Below are positions 9,890 to 20,182 of a stretch of DNA of 64,000 bases, piece by piece. Position numbers and translations under genes: made by a program. Location of the stretch: positions 111,794,611-111,858,610 of the forward strand of contig OZ038379.1 in the NCBI GenBank assembly GCA_964036045.1, written 5' to 3'. The notes beneath the pieces were generated by a model, which was not told where the DNA came from, made no database searches, and was given only the letters and a program-made list of their open reading frames with translations. How positions within the stretch are numbered: the stretch's first letter is position 1; each line of letters starts with the position of its first letter. This stretch comes from Eutreptiella sp. 'Long Island Sound 2002' (Eukaryota > Euglenozoa > Euglenophyceae > Eutreptiales > Eutreptiaceae).

Positions 9890-11260
9890 GCGTCATTGCA
9901 AACCTATGCATTTTGCAAGCGAACGCCACCAAACAATGTTAGAATTGGCCAAGAACTGGCTCGAACACAACACGTTTGTACTGTGTGGAGCGACAGAGTG
10001 GCTTTCAGCAACCTTTCGCCTTCCAAAAAAGGTCCCTGGGGAATGGAGAGGTGTCGTCAATGACCGCGGGCTGAGTAAGAGTCTCTTGTCGACATGTATC
10101 GCTTGCCTAACATCAGTGACATCTTGGATCGCCAAGGTATTGACATCTGTTGAGTATCATTCACTTGAAGGATGCATTCAGTCCAATCCCATTGCACAAG
10201 ACCCTGCAGCCACTTATACGCCAATCAGGGCCTTGCGACGTAAGTGCATGCCTCAAGGCCTGAAAAACAGCTCAGATGTCTCGCAGCGCATGAATGACAG
10301 GGTTCTTGGGGATTTGCGGGATCGTGATCGTTATATCCACGAGTTGATAATTTGGAAAGAACTGAAGGAAGGCATGACACCACAGGAGATGATACAACAA
10401 CATGATGCAGACATGCGTCGAATCCGTAACAGCATGGAAGAATTCAAGCTCGTCGATGACTGGGATAGTACGAGTCTATTTGTGGAGACTGTGCAGTTTT
10501 GTGGTCAATGATTGCGGCATTGCGTGAGAGAGCCGCAGCCAGGCAAGGTCATGCCACTGGAGAACTTGCTTCCAAGGTCCATCACTAGTCTGCGAGGAAT
10601 ATTGGGGTTCTGCAACCATTACATTGAATAAGTCAAGGATATTGCTCAATATGCGGGCCCACCTCAAGATGGCTGAAGGTCGGCAAGGACTTGGGTAAGA
10701 AGGGGAGCAGGGTGGCTGTACAATTTGGACTGAAGGAGCAACGTCTTTTTGAACAGCTGAAATTTAAGCTGCCCTCGGGCTTTTCTCTACAGGCTGTCGG
10801 CCCAGACAGACCGCTTGTGCTTTGATGTTAGCAAGCACGCCATTGGCGCGAGCCTCAAACAGCTGCCATCAGGAGGTTCCACCGGCACGGCAACTGAAAT
10901 ATCGGGGAAAAAGACCAAGCCAGTCGCTTACATGAGCCGAAAGTGGACGCCAAGGCAAGCAGCAAAATGGGGAATCCACGAGAAGGAGACATACGCTATC
11001 ATTTCTGTAGTAGTATTTGTGCGTAAAAAATATGCCCGTTGGATTGGTGGAGAACCTGTTATTGTGATCACGGACCACAGCAGCCTTAGGAAGTGTTCTT
11101 CGGACAACATCCCACCAACATAGCCTAATGCTCGACAGGGATGTTGGCAGCAGTTTCCGGAGCACTTTGATGTACATGTGGAACATTTCTCAGGCAAACA
11201 AAAGGAAGTTCCAGATGCATTGTCGAGGTATGCATACCCGGCAGGCCTCATGGATGATAG
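9890..11260 (+). pseudogene. Element B: reverse transcriptase and RNase H remnant
   Basis: Decayed Ty3/gypsy polymerase in several frames. Visible RT blocks are Trp-Arg-Gly-Val-Val-Asn-Asp-Arg-Gly-Leu near 10,045, a Tyr-Arg-Leu-Pro-Asn-Ile segment near 10,100, and Met-Pro-Gln-Gly-Leu-Lys-Asn-Ser-Ser-Asp-Val near 10,250. The Tyr-x-Asp-Asp catalytic block has decayed to Tyr-Ile-His-Glu near 10,335. RNase H follows with Phe-Asp-Val-Ser-Lys-His-Ala-Ile-Gly near 10,818, Glu-Lys-Glu-Thr-Tyr-Ala near 10,980 and Thr-Asp-His-Ser-Ser near 11,070. The connection motif Val-Pro-Asp-Ala-Leu-Ser-Arg is at about 11,208. Stops and frameshifts throughout mean it is inactive. It resembles element A in motif wording but is far more diverged. 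Confidence 0.85.
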
Positions 11261-11779
11261 CGTGCAGGGGTCACCCCAGGATGATGCAGCCATGAGGGAC
11301 AACATCCGGCACGAAGGGGAAGGGGGCCAACAGTGCCGCTGTATATTGGTGAAAGGAGATGTGCCAAGGTTGTTTGGTGGTCTGAGAGGTAGGAACCGGC
11401 CCCCCAGCAACCCAGGGGTAACACGGGGATGCACAGTGCAAAAAAAAGGTAGGAACCACCAGGAGTCACAGGTGGTGGACTTTGCAATAGGGTTCCATCG
11501 AGCAGAGTCGCGACCGCCCTTTTCACCGGCTACAGTGTCATTACGTCTTTTGGAATGCCCACTGCAAGCTGTTTCTGCTACTCCAATTGTTGGGTCAGTC
11601 TCTACGGAGCAGCCCAATGCTCATATCGTGAATTGGAATTCGAAGCCACATTGTGAAGCGTGCTGGACTGCCGTGACACATATACCCATATTCCTTATGA
11701 CCCGGGCAGATGCAATTGCCGGAAGGAGTATGGCCCCTTTGAGGCAACCTCTTTCGTCATGCTGTACTGTGTGTGCCCA

Positions 11780-13060
11780 CTGACCTTTCGCCTTATGTCA
11801 TTCCAATGACCCATGAGGCATGTGGGCAGTTGAAAGGACCTGAACTCACGTTTTCAGTGGGGGAATTGTTCTAAGGCTGAACGAGAGGTTCGTAAAGCTC
11901 ATCAAGGATGTGTGAATTGCGAAAAGTTCAAGGCAGATAACCCCTGTCCAGAGCCCATCCATGGAGCGTTTGTTCTACGCTCTGTAGGCGTCAGTGTGGC
12001 CGTGGATGTGTGTAAGCTGCCGTCTCTAACGTCGGAAGGACAGACATATGATGCTGTTGTCCTCTGTACCGACCGTCACAGCGGTTGGATGTTGGGAAAT
12101 CGCCCTAGGCTTAAAAGCCTTATCGGCAAGCAGGTGGCCACACGGAGTTCCCTTCTGGCGGTTGGGAGGTCATGGGAATCCGTTCTGAGGTCACCTCTGA
12201 CAGGGGCCCCTTGTTCAGCTCTCAGTGCTGGAGCACCGGGTGTGGACAAAGGGGACTGAATCATGCTATGGCAGAGGCGTATGACCACCAGGCCAATGGC
12301 AGTGCCAAACACGCTGGGTTAAGCACTGCAGCCTTGCCTTAAGGAGCCTCATAGCCAGCACGGGTTCAATGCAGTTGAGGCCTTCCCGCAAGCTTTGCGC
12401 ATCATGATGGACATGCCGCGAGCGGATGGGCTCAGCTCTTACCTCATTGTGACTGGTCGTGATCCTCCTATGGGGAACATCTCCTCTGTGACGAGTCGTC
12501 AGTGTGTTGCAGCTACACCCTTCATTGAACGTCAACGGTATATAGAGGAGAATTTCGATCAGGTGCTGCGGCGTATACAGCTGCAGCTTCAACGTGAGGT
12601 AAATTTGGGGCAAGTTTCTAGGACACCTCTCAAGCCCGGGGACAGGGTTTGGGTACGTTCGCCAACTACAGCGCTGGGTCTGGCAGGAGACCGTGATGAG
12701 TTTGACGTTCAGTGTATGGACCGTGTCTGGTCACGGGACAGTAGGGTGAAAAGACGTACGAAGTCTAGGTGGATGAGCGTTTGGGAGGCAGCCAGAACTG
12801 CAAAACTTTCCCGCTCTGTTTTCTGTCACCTTACGAGGATGACGTACTCACTGGAAAGTCTATACCCTGGCATTACAAGCAACCAAAGCGCTGTGGGCCT
12901 GATGACCTCCATGAAGATGACCCATCCTCCGGCATTCCAGAGTGCATTATTGGAACGAGGCACTGAACCGCAGGCAGTTCTGGGACAAGTGGAAGCACTG
13001 TGGTACATCACAGAACTCATGAAACCTTGGTCCAGTTTTCTCACTGAGGAATGCCCTTAG
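11780..13060 (+). pseudogene. Element B: integrase remnant
   Basis: Continues the decayed pol. A zinc-finger end (His...Cys-Val-Asn-Cys-Glu-Lys) is at about 11,900. The first catalytic Asp sits in Val-Ala-Val-Asp-Val near 12,000, followed by Thr-Asp-Arg-His-Ser-Gly-Trp. The second Asp sits in Thr-Ser-Asp-Arg-Gly-Pro near 12,195. The block that should hold the catalytic Glu reads Asn-Gly-Ser-Ala-Lys, so Glu is replaced by Lys. A Lys-Pro-Gly-Asp-Arg-Val-Trp-Val segment near 12,630 matches the C-terminal region of Ty3/gypsy integrases. No chromodomain and no LTR were found for this element. Confidence 0.75.
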
Positions 13061-13560
13061 TTACGTGAGCAAGAACCCTACTCAGTTTGATAGGGTGACC
13101 GAATGGCGAACTCAAGATTGATTGTGGGCGTTTACCTTTCCGTGCCGCGTTTTGTTTAGGTCGGAGAGGGGAATTCACATACATCGAGCAATGCATATGC
13201 ATTTGTCTTGTTTGTGTATTGACTAGGTGCATCATTTTTTCTCTATAGACTACGTCTATCATCACTCTTCAGCCGGACACGCGCTGTATGTTTATTACGT
13301 CACAGCATTTGATATTTGGCACCCAGGATCATCCGGGTAATGCGACGATTATAAATGTGAAAAATGACTATAGATCTTCATTGAGGCGGTGACATAGAGA
13401 TCATCTCTTTGTTACTACGCCACACACACACACCTCACCGCACTAATGCATGTTACTGCATCCGTTTGCTTTTCTAGGCTCTAGGATGACCAGATCCAAT
13501 TGCAAGCTTGATATTGAGAGGTGAGTAAGGCGGCCCGAGGAGCAAGCCTTATCACTGCCA
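13061..13560. other. AT-rich non-coding stretch after element B
   Basis: No gene or terminal repeat is visible. It contains the 12-mer GGATCATCCGGG at 13,326-13,337, also present at 3,082-3,093 and, reverse-complemented, in the 62.6-63.95 kb repeat region. A short CA run is at 13,423-13,434. The element B 3' LTR would be expected here, but no second copy exists in the window to define it. Confidence 0.4.
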
Positions 13561-14125
13561 GGCAAAGGACGCCAGAGAGACAGTCAGTGGAAGATTCAAT
13601 GGAACAAAATGAAGGACAACGCGCTGATTCAAGTTTTTAAGATGACCATTTACAGCAAGATTTGAGACGTCAATAGGACGATCAATGAACAGATCCAACA
13701 CATATGGGGGGCGATCAATGGACAGATTCGAGAAACAGTCCAAGGTGATTATTACAGAACACAAGGCAAAGGCCAAGGAAAAGGCTTATAGAAAGGATTT
13801 GATCCAGAGAACCGAGACGAGCGCAGTGATTCTTGCCCCGATTAAGACAGACCATATGGCCAGAGGTGAGAAAAGGGTTTGTACAAGGGATTTGATTGGA
13901 AAACTCCAGATCATCGTGGGAGCTATTATGGCGAACAACAGAGAAATTGTGATGATTACAATCGTCAACCGTTCGACCGAGGCTTTGACCATCGAGAATC
14001 TAGAGGACAAGATCGTGGTCCTGAACATCAGGATTACAAAGCACGCTACAAACCACAACATGAACCAAGGCACGGACCTAATTGTGAACAACGCCAATTA
14101 CAATAGTTCTCGAGGAATGATGATG
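13561..14125 (+). pseudogene. 5' part of an unrecognised Arg/Asp/Tyr-rich reading frame, split by element A
   Basis: One frame (13,685-14,125) stays open to the insertion point of element A. An overlapping frame (13,879-14,106) is rich in Arg, Asp, Tyr, Gly and Gln, with repeated Arg-Gly/Arg-Asp spacing. It looks like a nucleic-acid-binding low-complexity tail such as those in gag-like proteins (inference). The first frame resumes in phase beyond element A at 27,762 once the 4-bp duplication is discounted. No known domain is recognised. Confidence 0.45.
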
Positions 14126-16565
14126 TGAAGCCGGTTTGGACGACTGTGGCCATCTTTGGGTCACTTCGGGTGTCTATCTATGGGCCGCCAAGCCGCCATT
14201 GGCTGATATCATACTCTCCCATCCACCTGACCTAACCTGATGTGATAGTGTGATAGGCTTGGCCATACCAGCTCTGAGCGGCCATATTCAATACCGAGGC
14301 GCCGCCGGCTGAGATTTAAATATCAAAATATCAGGAATCAACAGGGTTTTTTTATCATAATGTTTCCGTAATTTTTCAGCTATCCGTTCTTATTGTCAGT
14401 GTATCGGCGACTGTCAGTTGGCTCGCGATTTTGCGGTAACCGATTGGTTAACTGTTATTTCCATATATTTTAGCGGAAACCCCGATGAAGGGTCAGATTT
14501 CATTAGAGAAAGGGTTCGTTGCTTCCGCAATTTTCATGTTATATACTCGCAAATTTAATCCAATTTTCCCAGACATTCAGAATCCGATTTTCGACTTTGA
14601 CGTCGCCGCACTGGATATGATGAGTTTCGAGTGGTCTCACATTTTTCCCCGATCACGAACAAATTTTCTTTTTGTTCTCTTCTTCATTTTTCTGCGAGAT
14701 ATAGTCGAAACAAAATGGATTCGTGAGGCCACTTTGAGGAATCATATCTCCAGCAGACTGCGTGGAATTCCAATCTTGAGACTCGGGTTAGAACCGCCTT
14801 GGTCTCAACTTAATTTACAGAGCGTGGAACGCCCTTGGTCTGCAGACCTGCCCTAGGTATCAAAGGATCATGGTCAAGGGGGTAGAAAGTGCTTTAAAAC
14901 TCTTCGACCATGATACCGAATATTTTAATATGGGTTTCGAGTGTACTGCACGAGTGTTGGTATTGTATAGAAACTTTTTTTGGGTTCCTACGTATTTTTA
15001 TCGTGAAGTTATGTCCATGGAGGGGCATGGCATACCATGGTGGGAGCCACTTTTTAGGGTATGTGTTATATGCATGGTATGTGCTTCGCTATGCTCACGC
15101 CCATGTTATATATCTCCGTTTGTAGGAAGATATGTGGAGTCATACGTGGCAAGGGCTTCGCCCATGTCCCAATGGTGTGCTCCAAAGCGCTATACTAAGT
15201 CTACCGCACATATAGTGCATCTGGGAGGGCTTACAGAGCGACCCACAAGCGCCACTACCAATTTTTTCTCATTTTCATGGTGCGTGTCGTGAGAAGGTTC
15301 GAAGGTGTCCCTATGCGTCCATGTGGGGATCCAAGTGGGAGAATTGTTCGCAAAAGGTCCCAAGCAAATGTGTCTTGAACCATATGTTGATACCATGGGT
15401 GAGCAAAGTTATATACTAATGTGACTATCTTGAATCTGGCAACATTTGCATGTTTTTTACCTCATTTTATGCTCATTTTTGTATTTTGTGTGCTCAACTG
15501 GTAGGCCAACAGTAAGGTCCCTAGAGATCAGTGAACTATGGTATGTTGCTTATATGTTGGCATATGCTTCGGTGTTGCACCTCACCATATGCCGGATCAC
15601 GCGGTCACTTTGGCGTGGCACATGAGGCCTCACAGGTCTCAAATTTGTGAGTTGACTTGTGAAGCATGGCATGTGTATATCCGGAGGGGTTTGGGAGCCA
15701 ATGTTGGGATATATTTGGGCATGGACCTTTGGTCTATATCCCCCTTGTAAACTTTTCTCCGGTTTGACACATGCATGGAGCATTTGAATATTTACCGTAT
15801 GCATTTTTGAGTATATACTTGAAATTTTGGCACTATGGTGTTATTTGCCTAATTTTGCTATGTTGTGAGGTCATCTTCATGGGGCAATTCTCCAAACCCA
15901 ATAGACGCCAAGTCAAACCCAAGTTATGTCAGGGTAGGACATGGTCCTGAGTGCCACTCTAGGCCATAACACGCCACTTCCCCTCTTGGGTTAGGATTTG
16001 GAGGCTTTGGAGGGAACACATTTTTTGGGGTTTGTGTAGTGACTTTTAGCACATGGCATTTAGTCAGCTTATTGGACCTGGTTCAGGGCAATATGTTGGT
16101 GAGTCAGGGGAAGGTCTTGAGTCCAGGGAATGAGGCGTCTATGGCTGTGATTGGGTATGTTTCCATCTTTCCCCACTTTTGCTTGATTTGTGTTCATATG
16201 CCAATTTCAGGGCTTTTTCATTATTCTATTGGTGCAATTCTATGTACATGCCCAGGGCCGTGTCTCCCTGTGCACCGTGAGACGACTGGCGTGTTGAAAG
16301 GAGTTGTTGAGTGTCAACGCGGGACCTCAAACACCTTTGGAAGCCCTCAGTGTGGATTATTTCGATGGGAGCTATTGTGCTTGGGAGTTGGCTTTTGCAG
16401 GGGATCAGGGTTTATGTGAAGGAGCCATATTTTACTATTTTTTGTGGGAAATTGTGCAGGATAGGGCAAGATCATGCAGAACCTGGTGAGAAGCAAGACC
16501 ATAGGAGTGACAGGAAATGGTGGAAGGGGTACAGCAGGGGCAGGTCCTGGTAGGGACCTTCTTTA
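14126..16565 (+). repeat. Element A 5' LTR (2,440 bp)
   Basis: AT-rich long terminal repeat. It starts TGAAGCCGGTTTGGAC and ends GGTAGGGACCTTCTTTA immediately before the primer-binding site. It matches the 3' LTR collinearly except for one 331-bp unit that the 3' LTR has twice. LTRs carry the promoter, polyadenylation signals and integrase-recognised ends. I could not place a TATA box or poly(A) signal with confidence. Short open frames in it recur in the 3' LTR but show no domain. Confidence 0.92.
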
Positions 16566-16577
16566 TGGTAGCAGAGG
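16566..16577 (+). promoter_or_regulatory. Primer-binding site, initiator Met-tRNA type
   Basis: TGGTAGCAGAGG directly follows the 5' LTR. It differs by two bases from TGGTATCAGAGC, the usual plant/fungal site complementary to the 3' end of initiator tRNA-Met. The tRNA would prime minus-strand DNA synthesis. Its position independently supports the LTR end at 16,565. Confidence 0.8.
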
Positions 16578-17211
16578 ATTACCTGCCCCCTACCGCCGCA
16601 CCGGGGACTTGGGCCCTCATGAGCCCTGCCCAAGGAAGCCCCGGGTGCAGATCATCGAGTCCGTGGAGTCGACGCCGGACTCGGAAGCCCGAGAAGAGCG
16701 AAGATGCTCAGGACGGAGAGCTCTTGTAGGACATGGGCTAGACATGCAGGACCTGGCCTCCATGTGTGAAAGGCAATGCCGCAAGGCTTGCAATCTCCGC
16801 TCCGCTGCGGAGGAGTTGGAGGAGACTGGCAGCAACGGCAGAGCCCGGCGTTACCGGAAGCGCGGGTCCCCAAAACCCGCGGCGGAAGCCAGGGCAATGG
16901 AGACGGATCCCAGCCCGGTCAGGCTGTGGTCACCTGCAGATTCCGAGGGGCATTCCTATGGCTATCGGACCGCTTTCCCTTCGGAGTCGGAGGAGATGAC
17001 CATACCGCAAACAAGGGCGCACACGGCCCCGGAATCCAGCCTGGAGCATGACACCGAGGCGTTGGAGAGTACTGTCAGGCTCCTCAGGTCCGTGGTTGCG
17101 TGCTCTTCCCGCAAGGACCCAGCCGGTGCCGTATGCTCCCCGAGCATTATGGACTCGCTGGACAAGGGAACAAATGGCAGCGCACCGGGGTCTACACGCG
17201 GTGGCGCGTAA
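16578..17211 (+). pseudogene. Element A gag, N-terminal part
   Basis: Open frame with balanced, charged composition (in the frame of the ORF 16,474-17,211). It includes a Cys-Glu-Arg-Gln-Cys-Arg-Lys-Ala-Cys cluster near 16,770, a basic Arg-Arg-Tyr-Arg-Lys-Arg patch near 16,850 and a Ser/Glu-rich stretch near 16,985. No capsid homology can be named from sequence alone. Assignment to gag rests on its place between primer-binding site and zinc knuckle. The frame ends at 17,211, next to the segment that codes on the other strand. Confidence 0.55.
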
Positions 17212-17214
17212 GGT

Positions 17215-17792
17215 GCCTCTGCAGGGCCGCCCATGGGTTTCTCCATGGCGCTCCTGAGGGTCTTAACCCGCTCCATCAGCGCTGCCGTTGCCGGCCTTGC
17301 CAGGAGCTCCGGACCCGAGGCGAGGAGTTGTAACTCCTCTAGCCTCTTCGGGCGTCCTGACATGTCCTCCACCAGGTGGAGGAGGCTGTCCACCACTCGC
17401 TGCTGCTTCTGCAGGGCCATCTCCAGCTTCTCCTGGTACCGGTCCTGCTCCGCTCGCAGCTCCGCCATGTCTCTCTCCGCTTCCGACTGGTCATCCAGGA
17501 TCCCCGCCATGTCCTCCTCTAGGCCGTCCTCCTGCTTGTCCAGGCGGTCGAGGTGCTGCACGATGGCGTCCATCCCCATCTTTGGGTACTTGCCGATGAG
17601 GAAGGATACGTGCCCGCAGTGGCACTCAACGTGCTTTCCACCTGATCCGGCGCGTCCCAAGCTTCCCGGCGCCTCGGACTCCTCTGCCATGGGTGTGTCG
17701 CCCATGTTATCCCGTGTTGGCTCCGTGTGCCGGGCCACAGGCGCCGTTCTGCCTCTGGTAGGTACAGATGTCCCATGCCGCCCAGGCTCCAC
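17215..17792 (-). pseudogene. Coiled-coil segment on the minus strand inside element A gag (apparent inversion)
   Basis: A minus-strand frame (17,792 to 16,962) encodes a convincing protein-like segment. It has Cys-His-Cys-Gly-His near 17,615, then about 85 residues of heptad-rich Leu/Glu/Asp/Gln/Arg sequence (about 17,590-17,330), including Met-Ala-Glu-Leu-Arg-Ala-Glu-Gln and a Leu-Leu-His-Leu-Val-Glu-Asp run. The plus strand over the same interval is Ser/Cys/Arg-rich, typical of an antisense shadow. Plus-strand coding quality is good just before 17,211 and again from about 17,770, so a segment of roughly 575 bp appears inverted. A genuine antisense gene is the alternative. Confidence 0.6.
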
Positions 17793-18898
17793 CGACCGCT
17801 ATGACTGCCGATGCAGTTTATGCGGAAGAGGAGATCCAGACCATGGAGGGGCGAACCATGGGAAGGGCCGATGGACATGGTCGAGGCCATCGAGGCGGAA
17901 ACCTGTGGGTGAAGGACCCCACTACGGGGATATTAACGGCCGGTGCAGCAGGTCGTTCCCGCATCCCAAACCCCATGGGTTCAGGCCCAACTGGACCGCA
18001 CTCCATGGAGGAGAGGGATGTACGGGGAGTGTACTCACACCCCCCGGCCACAGGTGGTATCCGTCTCGGTGGAGTGGTGGCTGCGGACGTCGGAGACGCC
18101 ATCAGGATTGACGATCTCAGGGGAATCAAAATCCCCTATTACGATGGCAACCCCTCCAACCTGGATGACTTCATCCTGGATTGGGAGGACTTCGCTGAGG
18201 AGGTCGTCGGCCAGATGAAGGGAGCGCCAAGGGACAAGTTGGTATGTCGGACATTCCCACACAGGCTGGCGCAGGACCTGAAGGAGGAGCTCAGGGATCA
18301 GATCCGCGAGGGATTGATCCAGACAGAGCAGGCCTGCCTCCAGTGGCTCGAGGACGAGGAGTGAACGCCCCCAACTAGAAGCTCGAGGTCCATTCTGCTG
18401 CCGCTGGAGCGCCGGGAGTTGAGGGTCTGGGAATGGAATCAGTACATCCGCAAGTACCAAAAAAGCCTCAAGCTGGTGGAGGACTTGAATGAGTCCAGCG
18501 AGATCCGACACCTGCTCAAGGACGTCCTCCCCGGCCACTGGAAGAAGAGAGTGGAGGACGAGGAAAAGAAGAGAGCAAAGAAGCGCGTGGCCGTACTGAT
18601 CATGGCATCGGAGGACACCCACGCCAGAATAATGGAGTTTCTCCGGCGAAACCTCGTCGAGCCCAGCTGAATGTTGGGGTTGAAGAACGCCTTCTACGTG
18701 GAGGTATTCGGCGACACCATGGGGCAAAGGCTGACGCGCCTCAACAACACAGAGTGGGGGCGCGGTGAGCCGCTGAGGATGCAGGTCATCTTCGCCCGCA
18801 TGAGCCTTGACGAGATCATGAAGTACATCACGGTGGAGCTGAAGCTCAACGCCAAGAACGAGGCCCTTGTGCAGGATCGGCAGGGCCATGGACATTGA
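17768..18898 (+). pseudogene. Element A gag, central (capsid-region) part
   Basis: One frame continues through 17,768-18,898, interrupted only by TGA at 18,362 and 18,668. It contains Ile-Pro-Tyr-Tyr-Asp-Gly-Asn-Pro-Ser-Asn-Leu-Asp-Asp-Phe near 18,135, the Tyr-x-Gly-x(4,5)-Leu-x-x-Phe pattern that opens many Ty3/gypsy capsid domains. Helical, Leu/Glu/Lys/Arg-rich sequence with Trp-Leu-Glu-Asp-Glu-Glu near 18,345 follows, then a Glu/Lys-rich stretch near 18,550. In intact elements this builds the virus-like particle. The stops imply decay, and the last part shifts frame near 18,885. Confidence 0.75.
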
Positions 18899-19411
18899 GG
18901 TCATCGGGAAGATTGCCAACACCGAGAGCTCAAGGAGGACACAGTCGGCACCGCGGAGGAAGGGAGTGGAAGCGGCCAAGATCTCTGGACCGCGACGACC
19001 CGAGAAGATCATGAGGAAGCCCACTTCTTTGCGTTCGTAGCACACAATATGAAGGAGCATGGGCAGGACAGGTCCAGGTGGAACCGCCTGGACCCAAGGG
19101 TCAACAAGAACCGCAAGGAACCGCGGAAAATCGGGAACCCACCGCTCTTGTTCCGCGAGTACACATCACAGCACGACGGTTGCTGGGTCTGCTACGGCAA
19201 GGGGAACAACCATGCACATGACCAAGGGCATTGCGAGGTATATAAGGATGACAGGAAGACCTACTTCGCCGCCCATCCCGACAAGGAGCCAAAGGAGCAA
19301 CGAATTGCCGATTGGAAGGCAAAGGGCCGAGACGGTGGAAAAGGCCAAGGATAGGGCCAAGGGAAAGGCGGAGGAAAAGGCTACGTTGGAGGATGCTGCC
19401 CAGACCGACGC
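18899..19411 (+). pseudogene. Element A gag, nucleocapsid zinc-knuckle region
   Basis: Cys-Trp-Val-Cys-x8-His-x4-Cys lies at 19,181-19,234. This is a zinc knuckle with longer spacing than the canonical C-x2-C-x4-H-x4-C. It is followed by Lys/Gly-rich basic sequence (19,300-19,380) suited to RNA packaging. The frame is the same as the central gag frame, with TAG at 19,352. At 18,885-19,020 the better reading is a different frame, so at least two indels are present. It sits immediately upstream of the protease frame. Confidence 0.7.
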
Positions 19412-20182
19412 GTGAGGTCGATCGAGGAGGTTGCTGAGGACATGTTGAGGACGTTGGGGGAACTCAAAGCCCAGCAGCGTGGTGGACAAGGTCTGAGCGG
19501 ATCACAGCAGGAGGGAGCTGCAGCAGGCCACGTCCAGAGGAGCCCCCACGGGAGTGGGAACCCGGAGGCCTCTCCTCTGAAAATCATTCGAATCCCAGAG
19601 AAAGCGAAGGCACATCGGGTGCCAAAGAAGGCTCCAGAAGAGCCAAAACCACTGACCTTCGCCACTCCCAACCCCTGGAGCGCCCTCCGAAGGGAAGTGT
19701 ATGTCGGCAAGGGACGTGGCAAGAAAGAAGGAGCGACCACGAAGAGCCCCGTGGACGGGCAGGACCAGCCCAGGATCTACACCGTCCGTGACCATACCCT
19801 CGAAGTCCTGATGCACCCAGATGTGCTAGAGTTGCATGCCCTGAGAGTCGTCCATACACCGCAGGGTGACGAGCGGCAGTTGCACTTGAAGGTGCGTGTA
19901 CAGTGCGGACAACAGGCGTTGGTGGTGGAGGTTTTGGTGGATACGGGTGCCCAGGTGAGCCTGGTCCGGAGAGGGTTGTTCAAGGAAGAATCCCTGCAGC
20001 CCAGCCGTAGACCGGTACGCCTGAAGGTGGCCAATGGAGAGATTATGGGTGGTGGCACTCATGAGGCCACTATCAGTATGGAATTCTGGGAGCATGAGCG
20101 CTTGAACCGCCCTGATTTGGCGAAGAGAAGCACTCTATCCTGTGGCCGACATTACAGATTGGGATATGATCATGGGGTATGA
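19412..20182 (+). CDS. Element A retropepsin (aspartic protease) frame
   Basis: 256-codon open frame continuing the gag frame. Residues 1-120 are Glu/Lys/Pro-rich linker. Catalytic Val-Asp-Thr-Gly-Ala-Gln-Val-Ser-Leu-Val has its Asp at nt 19,940 (about residue 177), and Ala-Asn-Gly near 20,030 resembles the flap region. The tail runs to the start of the next frame at 20,142, overlapping it in another phase. The C-terminal Ile-Met-Gly-Tyr-Asp-Phe expected of these proteases appears in that next frame (near 20,167), so a frame change falls inside the protease. Function: maturation of Gag-Pol. Confidence 0.78.
   Translation: MRSIEEVAEDMLRTLGELKAQQRGGQGLSGSQQEGAAAGHVQRSPHGSGNPEASPLKIIRIPEKAKAHRVPKKAPEEPKPLTFATPNPWSALRREVYVGKGRGKKEGATTKSPVDGQDQPRIYTVRDHTLEVLMHPDVLELHALRVVHTPQGDERQLHLKVRVQCGQQALVVEVLVDTGAQVSLVRRGLFKEESLQPSRRPVRLKVANGEIMGGGTHEATISMEFWEHERLNRPDLAKRSTLSCGRHYRLGYDHGV

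Noticed and set aside
16039-16553. Small ORFs in the element A LTR as a gene
   Set aside because: They recur in the 3' LTR with substitutions and frame differences that show no protein constraint.
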